This document shows, in pieces, positions 15,162-23,459 of a stretch of DNA of 41,882 bases. Within the stretch, counting starts at the first letter, position 1, and each line of letters starts with the position of its first letter. Source of the DNA: Methylobacter sp. (GTDB lineage: Bacteria > Pseudomonadota > Gammaproteobacteria > Methylococcales > Methylomonadaceae); contig JAURZV010000071.1 in NCBI GenBank assembly GCA_030653175.1, positions 1-41,882 on the forward strand, read 5' to 3'. Position numbers and translations under genes: made by a program. The notes below the pieces were generated by a model. The model saw nothing but the letters and a program-made list of their open reading frames with translations. It made no database searches and was not told the DNA's origin.

Positions 15162-16142
15162 ATGACTGATACTCACAACACACCATCAGGCTCCCTCCAT
15201 GAACTAGCCGTTTTTTGGGTAACGCGGCTCCATTCCGGCGATTGTACCGACGAAGAACGGCATGATTTCGAAGCTTGGCTGGCGCAAAGCGAGGCTCATC
15301 GCATCGCTCACCAGGAAGTTGCAGCGTTTTGGGAAGGATTAAGTCAAATTGAGCCACTTGCCGCTCCCCAGCTTGCGGCCGCACGCGCCTATCTGCGCAA
15401 GACCCGGCAGTCTCGGCGCACATTGACTAAAAAACGTCTGGCGGGAGTCTTGTCTCTTATCCTTATAACGGGTTTCAGTCCGCTTTGGTGGTCATGGCTT
15501 AGCACCGACATTTACCGCACCGCCAAAAGCGAGTCCACCAGTATCCAGCTTAGCGACGGCTCGCGCATCGACCTCAATACCGATACCGAACTGAGCGTAC
15601 AGTACACATGGACAACGCGCAGCGTGAAACTGGAACGCGGCGAGGCTCTGTTTTCAATCGTTCACAACCCGGAACAGCCTTTTGAAGTCATCGCCGCAGG
15701 CGGCCGCATTCAGGACATAGGCACTCGCTTCAATATTTATCGGCAAGCCGATCGCGTATCGGTAACGGTGCTGGAGGGCGAGGTCAGCGTTGCAGCAAGC
15801 CAAAGTTCCACAGTGCAAAACCTGATTCCCGGCCAACAGATCAGTTACGACTCGACCGGGCAAACATCCTTGGTTTCACCTGTTGATATTGATGCCGTCA
15901 CCGCCTGGCAAAAAGGACAACTGGTATTCAAAGGCCGGCCCTTGAGCATAGTGCTGGAGCAGCTGGGTCGCTATCACGATACCTTGCTGCAAGTGCCCGA
16001 TTCACGCTTGCAGTCGCTTAAGGTCAGCGGAGTATTTCCCACCAACAATCTAAGCCTTGCACTCAATACCATTGCCGGCGCCTTGCCGATCAAAGTAACC
16101 CAAACCGCAACAAATACCTTCGTCATAGCCCCGGCTGATTAG
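15162..16142 (+). CDS. FecR-type anti-sigma factor/signal transducer
   Basis: This 326-residue inner-membrane protein has a cytoplasmic N-terminal DUF4880 domain (AVFWVTRLHSGDCTDEERHD, then WLAQSEAHRIAHQEVAAFW) and one transmembrane helix near residue 95 (GVLSLILITGFSPLWWSWL). The periplasmic FecR domain has IQLSDGSRIDLNTDTELSV, VKLERGEALFSIVHN and VSVTVLEGEVSVA. A C-terminal secretin/STN-like domain carries VFKGRPLSIVLEQLGRY. It receives the signal from the receptor's STN domain and controls the sigma factor. It starts 62 bp after the sigma gene stop on the same strand. The receptor gene follows after 325 bp that contain a repeat. Confidence 0.93.
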   Translation: MTDTHNTPSGSLHELAVFWVTRLHSGDCTDEERHDFEAWLAQSEAHRIAHQEVAAFWEGLSQIEPLAAPQLAAARAYLRKTRQSRRTLTKKRLAGVLSLILITGFSPLWWSWLSTDIYRTAKSESTSIQLSDGSRIDLNTDTELSVQYTWTTRSVKLERGEALFSIVHNPEQPFEVIAAGGRIQDIGTRFNIYRQADRVSVTVLEGEVSVAASQSSTVQNLIPGQQISYDSTGQTSLVSPVDIDAVTAWQKGQLVFKGRPLSIVLEQLGRYHDTLLQVPDSRLQSLKVSGVFPTNNLSLALNTIAGALPIKVTQTATNTFVIAPAD

Positions 16143-16467
16143 CCATCGACTGGCTCCAAATCTCCAACTTGGAAACCCGCGCAAAAAATTACTGATAGCT
16201 GGAGTGCAGGCTTTGCCTGCAAGCGCAAGCAAAGCTTGCACTCCCATTGCAATAAATCGTCTTCAATACGTAATGATGGACATAGGCTTGCGCCAGGGAA
16301 ATACGACCAGGCCATCCTTGCCGGAATCCCGCAGACACTTATGTATAACGATCAGAGCTCCAGCTTGGGAGTCGGCATAAATATTTTTCAAAAAAAGTGG
16401 CGGTCTAAATCCTCCAAATCAGTCTTATAAGTTAGTGTCACAACAAAACAAACTTAAAGGAGAACTG
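16143..16467. other. Gap between FecR and receptor genes
   Basis: It contains the 47-bp repeat at 16199-16245 and then about 200 bp without a recognised gene. A promoter for the receptor, perhaps read by the adjacent sigma factor, should lie between 16250 and 16455. No clear FecI-type promoter was identified by eye. The receptor start is fixed by the AAAGGAGA ribosome-binding site at about 16456. Confidence 0.5.
16199..16245 (+). repeat. 47-bp hairpin repeat (ctggagtgcaggctttgcct family), copy 1
   Basis: It starts ctggagtgcaggctttgcct and ends agcaaagcttgcactccc; the ends are inverted copies and fold into a hairpin. A near-identical copy is at 23318-23364, both preceded by atag. A third, interrupted, inverted copy is at 27144-27283. 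Confidence 0.85.
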
Positions 16468-18969
16468 ATGCGCACACTACCCAAACTGATAGCAACCCTG
16501 CCGATGGCGATGGTCATGGGAGCTGCCGTAGCCGAAGAAAGCACTTTCAACCTCAACATCCCTGCGCAACCGCTAGCCGCAGCGATAGAGGCTATGAGCA
16601 AACAAACAGGATTGCAACCCTTTTACGCGGACGGCGCTTTAATCGGCAAACAAAGCCCCGCGCTGAAAGGAAACTACAGTAAACGCGAGGCAGTGGAAAA
16701 ACTGCTGGCGCAAAGCGGGCTGGACTATACGTTCACCGGGGACAACACTGTGGCGGTTAAGGCGGCTGAAGCTCCTGTCGCCGTCGCCGAATCCGATCAA
16801 AAAGAAAAAAGTACAAAAAAAACAGAGGAGCCGCTGGTTTTGGATACGCTAACCATCAAAGCCCAAAAATCCAATATCGATCAGCCGTTCGGCACCTATC
16901 TCGACCATTCCAAAATAGCCCTCGCCAGAACCGCTACCAGCGATACCGCCCAAATGCTTAAAGATACGCCCGGCATAAGCTTCTCCGGCGGCGGCGGCAT
17001 TTCCAGCCGACCCGTTATCCACGGCATGGCGGACGACCGTTTGCGGGTTCAAGTCGATGGCATGAACCTGATTTCGGCTTGCGCCAATCACATGAATCCT
17101 GCGCTCTCTTACGTTGCCCCCTCCAGCGTACTGAGCGCCCAGGTGCTTGCCGGAATCACGCCGGTCAGCATGGGCGGCGACAGTATCGGCGGCACCATTC
17201 GCGTTCACTCGGCCGATCCCGAATTTGCCGAGGATGGCAAGGCTCCGTTGATAAAAGGTCAGGCCTCGACCTTTTATCGCACCAACGGCGATGCCCGAGG
17301 CGGCAATATTTCCGCTTCGATAGCGAATGAGCATGCCGAGCTTAAGTACACGGGTTCAACGGTACAGTCCCGCAATTACAAAGCGGGTGGAAATTTCACT
17401 ACCCGAAATACAAAAAACGGCAATGATGTGGTGAGTTCTTCAGCCTATAAATCGGAGAACCAATCGCTGTCGCTGGCCTTGCGTAACGACGACCATCTTG
17501 CCGTCATCAAGGTCGGGCAGCAAAACATCCCTTATCAAGCCTTCCCCAACGTGCGCATGGACATGACCGGCGATGACAGTTGGTTTGCCAATGTCTTCAC
17601 CAAGAGCAAGTTTCAGTGGGGAAATATTGAAACTCGCGCTTATCACGAAGATGCTCAACATAAAATGAACTTCCTGGCGGATAAAATGACTACGCCAACC
17701 CGTACCATGCCGATGGATACGAATGGCGTTAACCAGGGCCTGTCGGTAAAAGCCAATATCGATATGACCGACAAGCACTTGCTTACTGTGGGCAGTGAGT
17801 ATCAGCGTTATCGTTTAGACGACTGGTGGGATCCGATCGGCCCCAACCCCATGATAATGATGCAAGGACCGGGGGCATTCCAGAATATCAATCAAGGAAA
17901 ACGCGATCGCATCGATCTTTTTACTGAATGGGAAGGCCGCTGGAATCAGCAATGGCTTACTCAGCTCGGCGCCCGTGTCGGTGTCGTGGAAATGAATGCC
18001 GGCAATGTGATGGATTATGGCGTAATCACACCGGAAGCGCGGATTGTTAACAGTCAAAATAAAAAACAAACCGACGTGAATATTGACTGGACGGCATTGG
18101 CGCGCTACACCCCGAATGATATGCAGACTTACGAATTAGGGGCTGCCAGAAAGACCCGTTCGCCCAACCTTTACGAGCGCTTTGCCTGGTCTCGCGGACG
18201 TGTTATGGGTGTGAGCACCATGCCTATGGCGATGTTGATGAATAACTGGGTCGGCGATGGCAACGGCTATGTAGGCGATATTAATCTTAAGCCGGAAGTC
18301 GCCCACACGGTCAGTGCTACAGCCAATTGGCATGATGCCGATCAGGAAGACTGGGAGGCTAAAATCACTCCCTTTTACACTCATGTTGAAAACTATATTG
18401 ATGCCGAATTCTGTCGGCCGGCCAACGGTGTGACATGTGCCAACTCAGCACCAGGCAAAACAACAACGCATGGCGGCGGCGGTTTTAGGCTGCTGCAACT
18501 GGCTAATTTCGATGCGCATCTGTTCGGCGTCGATGTTTCCGGATCTAAACGGTTATTGGAAAACGTCAAATACGGCAGCTTCACCGGTAAAGTCGGTATG
18601 AATTATGTAAGAGGACAGAACAACGACACCGGCGACAACCTGTACCAACAGATGCCATTTAATACGACGGTAGCGCTTGAGCATCAACGCGGAGGCTGGA
18701 CCAACACTATCGAAACGCAAATAGTGGCGCCTAAAACAGACGTGCAAGCCATCCGTTTAGAGCCTAGAACCGCAGGTTATGCACTGCTCAACCTGCGCAG
18801 CAGTTATACCTGGAAACATTTGCGAATCGATGGCGGCATAGATAACCTTCTCGACAAGAATTACGCCCTGCCTCTCGGCGGTACTTATATAGGGGAAACG
18901 AACATCCAGGGAATTGCTGTTCCCGGCATGGGACGCTCATTCAATGTCGGGATGACTGTAAATTATTAG
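16468..18969 (+). CDS. TonB-dependent outer-membrane copper receptor with STN domain (OprC-like)
   Basis: This 833-residue TonB-dependent receptor has a signal peptide (TLPMAMVMGAAVAEE), then a periplasmic STN domain (residues about 28-95, FNLNIPAQPLAAAIEAMSKQ). A plug follows with DTPGISFSGGGGISSRPVIH, and the protein ends in the beta barrel with a final GRSFNVGMTVNY. The plug contains CANHM (Cys205, Met209) and the barrel contains HKM (His398, Met400). This matches the CxxxM plus HxM copper site of Pseudomonas OprC, with similar spacing (193 versus about 180 residues). Barrel loops are Met-rich (NPMIMMQGPG, GVSTMPMAMLMNNW). It probably imports copper. The STN domain implies signalling through the upstream FecR and sigma factor. 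The ATG at 16468 follows AAAGGAGA. Confidence 0.92.
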   Translation: MRTLPKLIATLPMAMVMGAAVAEESTFNLNIPAQPLAAAIEAMSKQTGLQPFYADGALIGKQSPALKGNYSKREAVEKLLAQSGLDYTFTGDNTVAVKAAEAPVAVAESDQKEKSTKKTEEPLVLDTLTIKAQKSNIDQPFGTYLDHSKIALARTATSDTAQMLKDTPGISFSGGGGISSRPVIHGMADDRLRVQVDGMNLISACANHMNPALSYVAPSSVLSAQVLAGITPVSMGGDSIGGTIRVHSADPEFAEDGKAPLIKGQASTFYRTNGDARGGNISASIANEHAELKYTGSTVQSRNYKAGGNFTTRNTKNGNDVVSSSAYKSENQSLSLALRNDDHLAVIKVGQQNIPYQAFPNVRMDMTGDDSWFANVFTKSKFQWGNIETRAYHEDAQHKMNFLADKMTTPTRTMPMDTNGVNQGLSVKANIDMTDKHLLTVGSEYQRYRLDDWWDPIGPNPMIMMQGPGAFQNINQGKRDRIDLFTEWEGRWNQQWLTQLGARVGVVEMNAGNVMDYGVITPEARIVNSQNKKQTDVNIDWTALARYTPNDMQTYELGAARKTRSPNLYERFAWSRGRVMGVSTMPMAMLMNNWVGDGNGYVGDINLKPEVAHTVSATANWHDADQEDWEAKITPFYTHVENYIDAEFCRPANGVTCANSAPGKTTTHGGGGFRLLQLANFDAHLFGVDVSGSKRLLENVKYGSFTGKVGMNYVRGQNNDTGDNLYQQMPFNTTVALEHQRGGWTNTIETQIVAPKTDVQAIRLEPRTAGYALLNLRSSYTWKHLRIDGGIDNLLDKNYALPLGGTYIGETNIQGIAVPGMGRSFNVGMTVNY

Positions 18970-19007
18970 GCATTTTTTATAGCTGACGTTGCGCAAGTTA
19001 CATAAAG

Positions 19008-19207
19008 TCACCGCGAAGGCACTAAGAAAAAACATAAAACTTCGTACTCTTCGTATCTCGGCAATAGCTCCTGCATTGCTGTCGATCGCTGTTCCAGACG
19101 CGATTCTACCACCTGCATTCCCCACATCCATGTGGGGAATGCAGGTATTGCATAACGCCATGGATGGCGTGTAGTAGAGTAATGCAGGAGCAATTACCGA
19201 GGAGCAA
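19008..19207. repeat. Nested inverted-repeat mosaic
   Basis: The core is a perfect 17-bp stem (19111-19127 with 19130-19146, arm acctgcattccccacat, 2-base loop). Outside it, ctcggcaatagctcctgcat near 19055 pairs with an inverted atgcaggagcaattaccgag near 19180. The left end, tcaccgcgaaggcac, resembles the ends of the cacgaa-family elements at 2791 and 32035. It also carries a diverged module B copy (about 19160-19207). Confidence 0.7.
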
Positions 19208-19293
19208 ATATCTGTCCATGCAGTCATTCGCGGTGAAAATTTATTAGCTATTGCATAACATCAGTAAATAACAATTACCTCCTTGTAATAAAC

Positions 19294-19396
19294 TATAGGT
19301 AACCAAGCTGATTAAACAACATTCCGGCCCTCTTTCCTCTCGAAGAGAATTTGATTGAAAAGAGCAAATGAATCTTTATAACCTCGGTTACCTATA
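19294..19396. promoter_or_regulatory. Long-spaced inverted repeat upstream of the kinase
   Basis: The arm tataggtaacc (19294-19304) is exactly inverted as ggttacctata (19386-19396), 81 bp apart, about 95 bp before the kinase start. It could be ends of a small degraded element or paired regulator sites. No known motif was matched. Confidence 0.45.
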
Positions 19397-19490
19397 ACAT
19401 GGCAAGAAGCGCTACAAAGCAACTTTATTGTCGTCAAAATCCGGAATTACGATAATATAGGGAAACTTTATAATCATTGATTAGGCCTCT

Positions 19491-22400
19491 ATGTCCGAAC
19501 ACGACAAATGGGAGCGGTTGTTTGACCTTTTTGGTATTAAAGACTTCATTCCTCATGGCTATTGCCTATCGTGGAGTCCTTTATTACTTTGGCTACATGT
19601 CATCTCAGATCTACTGATCACTCTAGCCTATTATTCCATTCCCCTGATGCTCGTCTATTTTATCCGGCGGCGTAAGGATTTTCCCTATTCGTGGCTGGCG
19701 ATCATATTTGCCGGATTTATTGTCGCCTGCGGCACCACGCATTTGCTGTCGGCTGTCACGATCTGGATACCTTTATATTGGCTGGACGGCGTGCTTAAAG
19801 CCTTTACGGCAATTATTTCGATCGCCACCGCCGTGCTGATGCTAAGAGTTATTCCCAGCGCCTTGTCTGCACCCAGCGCCACACAACTGCAAGCGGAGAT
19901 AGAACAAAGAAAAACCGCCGAGAAAGCACTACTTGTCGCTAATGTTACGCTACAAAAAAATATCGCTCGCACCCAGCTATTGCTGGATTCAGCGTTAGAC
20001 GGAATCGTCAATATGGATCATAACGGTAAAGTAATAGGCTGGAATGTCCAAGCCGAACATATTTTCGGTTACTCAAGCGAACAAGCATTAGGACGCAAGA
20101 TAGCAGAATTAATCATTCCGCCGGCTTATCGGGAAAGGCATCGGCAAGGCCTATCACGATTTATGGAGACAGATACATCGAATTTTATCGGTAAGCGTTT
20201 GGAGCTTACCGGTTTGCGCGCCGACGCTTCGGAATTTCCGATGGAACTGACTATCGGCGCGCTGAAACAAAACGGCAACTATTTTTTCAGTGCCTATATT
20301 CGTGATATTAGCGAGCGCAGAATAGCCGAAGATGCGTTGCGTGAAAGCGAATATCGCTGGAAATTTGCCATTGAGGGTTCCGGCGACGGCGTATGGGACA
20401 GGGACATTCAGACCGACGAAGTCAAGTATTCCAGCCGCTGGAAAGAAATGTTAGGGTATGCCGAAGACGACATCCTGCCTACTCGCCAAGATTGGCTGAA
20501 GCGAATTCATCCCGATGACCAGTCATATGTTGCAGGAGTGGTACAAGCATACCTGGAAGGAAATCAGGCAACTTACGTCGTTGAACATCGCTTGCGCTGC
20601 AAGGATGGAAGCTACAAATGGATTCTGGCTAGAGGCTCGGTGGTCAGCCGGAGCGAAGACGGCAAGCCCTTGCGCATGATCGGCACGCATACCGATATTT
20701 CGGAGCGCAAACAGGCGGAACAGGCTCTACGACAAAGCCGGAAAGAACTGCAAGAAGCTCAGCGAATCGCCCATATGGGCAGCTGGCAGCTGGACATTGC
20801 GACTCATCATGTCGCTTGGTCGGAAGAACTTTACCGCATATTGGGTTTGAACCCCGAATTGCCGGCGCCTGATTACACTGAGTACCGCCGGTTGTTCACT
20901 CCTGAGAGCTGGGAACGATTGAGTACCGCTCTGCCCCACACACAGGAAACAGGGGCTCCTTATGAGCTGGAACTTGAAATGGTCAGAGCTGACGGGGCAC
21001 ACGGCTGGATGTTGGCACGGGGGGAAGCCATACAGGACAGCAGTGGCGCCATTGTCGGACTCCATGGCGTGGCGCTGGACATCACTGAGCGCAAAGTAAT
21101 GGAAGATGAGCTGAAAACCAGTGAAACAAAATTCCGCTCGATTATTGAAGTTTCCCCGGTACCGATGGCGTTGCACGATGAGCAGTTAAATATTACCTTC
21201 CTTAATCCGGCGTTTGTGCAAACCTTTGGTTACAGCATAGATGATATCCCCACTCTGGCAGACTGGTGGACGAAAGCCTACCCTGACCCGGACTTTCGGG
21301 ATTGGGTCGCGATAACCTGGCAAACGACACTGGAAAAAGCCAAACAGGAACAGACCGAATGCCCACCTATGGAAGTGGACATTCACTGCAAGAACAACAG
21401 CATTAAAACCGTGTTGGTGACTGCCGCTGCGATTCATCACGATTTTACGGGTATGCATTTGGTGATGCTGTACGACATTACCCAGCGCAAACAAATTGAA
21501 GCCCGCCTCAACTCCATTTTTAATGCCTCGGTGGAGGGCATTATCACCACTGATACGGCCGACATCATCGTGTCCGCGAATGCCGCAGTAGAAACTATGT
21601 TCGGCTATAAACCGGAACAGCTGGTTGGTTGCAGTATTAACAAACTCATACAATCATCGCCAAAAGACATAAATGATTATAATTTTCCCCATGCGGTAAA
21701 AGGTCAAATTCAGGAGGTTGAAGGTATTCACAACAACGGTTCTGTGGTGCCTTTGGATCTGTCCGTAGCGAAGTTTTCAATCGATAATGCGCACTATTTT
21801 ACCCATATTGTGCGTGATGTGAGTTTGCGCAAATATCGGGAACAGCAAGACAAGGAACATCTGGACGAGCTCGCCCATGTCACTCGCCTTGGGCTGATGG
21901 GTGAGATGGCTTCCGGCATTGCCCATGAAGTCAACCAGCCTCTGGCTGCGATTTCCAGCTATACGCAAGTCAGCATAAACCTTATTCACACTGAAAATCC
22001 CGACCTGTTCAAGCTGACCGAGATCTTATACAAAACGCAGCAACAGGCTTTACGAGCGGGACGGATAATTCATCGCATGAGGGAATTTGTCAAATCCCAT
22101 TCAATACATCGTTCAAGCGCCGATCTTAATACGTTGATTCATGACGCTATCGGTCTGTGTATTGCCGAACTTAAACAAAACGACATAAGACTGACATTTG
22201 AACTGGAAAACAATCTGCCGCCTCTCTATGTTGATCACATACAAATTGAACAGGTCATCATAAACCTGATCCGAAACAGCGTTGAAGCCTTGCAAAATTT
22301 ACCCCCGGAACGGCAACGCCACTTAACCATCCATAGCCACTTGATTCCCAATAATGTCATACGGGTCAGGGTGAAGGATAATGGGCCGGGTCTTGATGAA

Positions 22401-22574
22401 GACCAACAACAGAAAATATTGACGCCTTTTTACACCACAAAGGCAGACGGCATGGGACTATCCATCAGTCGTTCACTAATCGAAGCTCACGAAGGCACGT
22501 TACATTTCAATAGCAAACCAGGAAAAGGCACCACTTTTTATTTCACCCTGCCAATGCAGAAAAAATCTGAATGA
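19491..22574 (+). CDS. Ethylene-binding-domain PAS sensor histidine kinase
   Basis: The 1027-residue kinase begins with a three-helix membrane domain (residues about 30-125) like plant ETR1 and cyanobacterial SynEtr1. All seven residues essential for ETR1 ethylene binding are present at a constant offset of 15: Asp40, Tyr47, Ile50, Pro51, Ile77, Cys80 and His84. In ETR1 the Cys and His hold the copper ion. Five PAS domains follow (about 158-275, 286-405, 420-530, 543-660 and 668-785). Then come HisKA with GIAHEVNQPLAAISSYTQ (phospho-acceptor His812) and an ATPase domain with INLIRNSVEAL, DNGPGL and GKGTTFYFTLP. No response regulator is adjacent, so it is an orphan. The signal may be ethylene, another small ligand or copper status; that is inferred from family knowledge. 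Confidence 0.95.
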   Translation: MSEHDKWERLFDLFGIKDFIPHGYCLSWSPLLLWLHVISDLLITLAYYSIPLMLVYFIRRRKDFPYSWLAIIFAGFIVACGTTHLLSAVTIWIPLYWLDGVLKAFTAIISIATAVLMLRVIPSALSAPSATQLQAEIEQRKTAEKALLVANVTLQKNIARTQLLLDSALDGIVNMDHNGKVIGWNVQAEHIFGYSSEQALGRKIAELIIPPAYRERHRQGLSRFMETDTSNFIGKRLELTGLRADASEFPMELTIGALKQNGNYFFSAYIRDISERRIAEDALRESEYRWKFAIEGSGDGVWDRDIQTDEVKYSSRWKEMLGYAEDDILPTRQDWLKRIHPDDQSYVAGVVQAYLEGNQATYVVEHRLRCKDGSYKWILARGSVVSRSEDGKPLRMIGTHTDISERKQAEQALRQSRKELQEAQRIAHMGSWQLDIATHHVAWSEELYRILGLNPELPAPDYTEYRRLFTPESWERLSTALPHTQETGAPYELELEMVRADGAHGWMLARGEAIQDSSGAIVGLHGVALDITERKVMEDELKTSETKFRSIIEVSPVPMALHDEQLNITFLNPAFVQTFGYSIDDIPTLADWWTKAYPDPDFRDWVAITWQTTLEKAKQEQTECPPMEVDIHCKNNSIKTVLVTAAAIHHDFTGMHLVMLYDITQRKQIEARLNSIFNASVEGIITTDTADIIVSANAAVETMFGYKPEQLVGCSINKLIQSSPKDINDYNFPHAVKGQIQEVEGIHNNGSVVPLDLSVAKFSIDNAHYFTHIVRDVSLRKYREQQDKEHLDELAHVTRLGLMGEMASGIAHEVNQPLAAISSYTQVSINLIHTENPDLFKLTEILYKTQQQALRAGRIIHRMREFVKSHSIHRSSADLNTLIHDAIGLCIAELKQNDIRLTFELENNLPPLYVDHIQIEQVIINLIRNSVEALQNLPPERQRHLTIHSHLIPNNVIRVRVKDNGPGLDEDQQQKILTPFYTTKADGMGLSISRSLIEAHEGTLHFNSKPGKGTTFYFTLPMQKKSE

Positions 22575-22749
22575 GCCTTAACGTACATCTCCAGGCAAAT
22601 TTTGGTGGCAACCAGCACGGTAGAAAGATGGATACAGAAAAAGCCCCAACGCTCGGTTCATGCCGGAGTTATTTCGTGAATCCCAATCTACCGCGCCAAG
22701 GTCCGGACTTGAGGAGCGATTTGACAGTTCTCCTCCTGTTTATCAGTGC

Positions 22750-23076
22750 CTAAAAATCAAAGCTTTCAACTTCCGCAATTAAAAATACCGGCGCGCCCCC
22801 CGTTGAAATTTCAACCGCGTGTCCCGCTGTTTCTTGTCCTCCTGCTGAATTCAAACAATCTTGCAATGCTTGCATGGACGGAAAATAAACTTCCGCAATG
22901 CGATGAAAAGGCGCGGGGGCATTGCCTGCGCTGCCGGTTATTAGAGACGCAACAAAGCGGGTTTTTCCTGCCAGCTTTTCTACAGCCATCGGAACGTGCT
23001 CATTCGCATAGCGTTGCTCAAACGTATCAAGGTTGGTCGGATGTGGATACATGACAATCAGTTTTGCAGTTTTCAT
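22750..23076 (-). CDS. EthD-family small protein
   Basis: This 108-residue protein has the dimeric alpha/beta-barrel EthD pattern: AKLIVMYPHPTNLDTFEQRY, ANEHVPMAVEKLAG, then APFHRIAEVYFPSMQALQDC and a final VFLIAEVESFDF. EthD-like proteins occur next to oxidative degradation genes and in unrelated contexts, and the reaction of this subgroup is unknown. A GAGA-type ribosome-binding site precedes the ATG at 23076. It is convergent with the kinase gene, separated by about 175 bp, and has no evident operon partner. Confidence 0.85.
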   Translation of the reverse strand: MKTAKLIVMYPHPTNLDTFEQRYANEHVPMAVEKLAGKTRFVASLITGSAGNAPAPFHRIAEVYFPSMQALQDCLNSAGGQETAGHAVEISTGGAPVFLIAEVESFDF

Positions 23077-23459
23077 AGCTTTCTCATAGGGTCTTGTTAA
23101 TGGAGACCTGATCTTATAAGCAATACAAGGTATTTGTATAATACCGGCTTGCTATGAAGCAATAGGCTTTGCCTATAAAGCCCGTCCCATGGAAATGCGC
23201 TTTCGGCTATTTGTGATCGGCAAGCATCGGAAGCGGAACGTTTGGATTTAACCTTGATGCTTGACGGGCGTCAGGGCAAGGAACGTGCACAAAATAACTT
23301 GAGCAAGTTGCCAATAGCTGGAGTGCAGGCTTCGCCTGCAAGCGCAAGCAAAGCTTGCACTCCCGCTGAAAACTTACGCCGCGAGTTGTTCAAATTGTTT
23401 CATGCTCATTCCTAAGTAATGCTTACCCTGACGCTTGGCTTAAAGACTATCAATCGCAC
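23077..23459. other. Intergenic region with hairpin repeat
   Basis: No gene was recognised on either strand. It contains the 47-bp hairpin repeat at 23318-23364 and a short ggctttgcctataaagcc segment near 23165. The L,D-transpeptidase gene ends just to the right, so the hairpin may lie in its 3' untranslated region. Confidence 0.5.
23318..23364 (+). repeat. 47-bp hairpin repeat, copy 2
   Basis: It starts ctggagtgcaggcttcgcct and ends agcaaagcttgcactccc, identical to 16199-16245 except for one t-to-c change visible in the left arm. It lies downstream of the L,D-transpeptidase gene. Confidence 0.85.

Larger units (their letters stand above)
18970..19490. other. Gene-free region between receptor and kinase
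   Basis: No gene is recognised. Most of it is a repeat mosaic (19008-19207), followed by an AT-rich stretch with long-range inverted repeats (19294-19396). The kinase promoter should lie between about 19400 and 19480. Whether the kinase is co-transcribed with the receptor cannot be told, but the palindromes make read-through doubtful. Confidence 0.5.

Noticed and set aside
22571-22753. Short frame overlapping the kinase stop (ATGA), considered as a coupled response regulator
   Set aside because: The 60-residue translation has no receiver-domain residues or other recognisable pattern and no fitting length.
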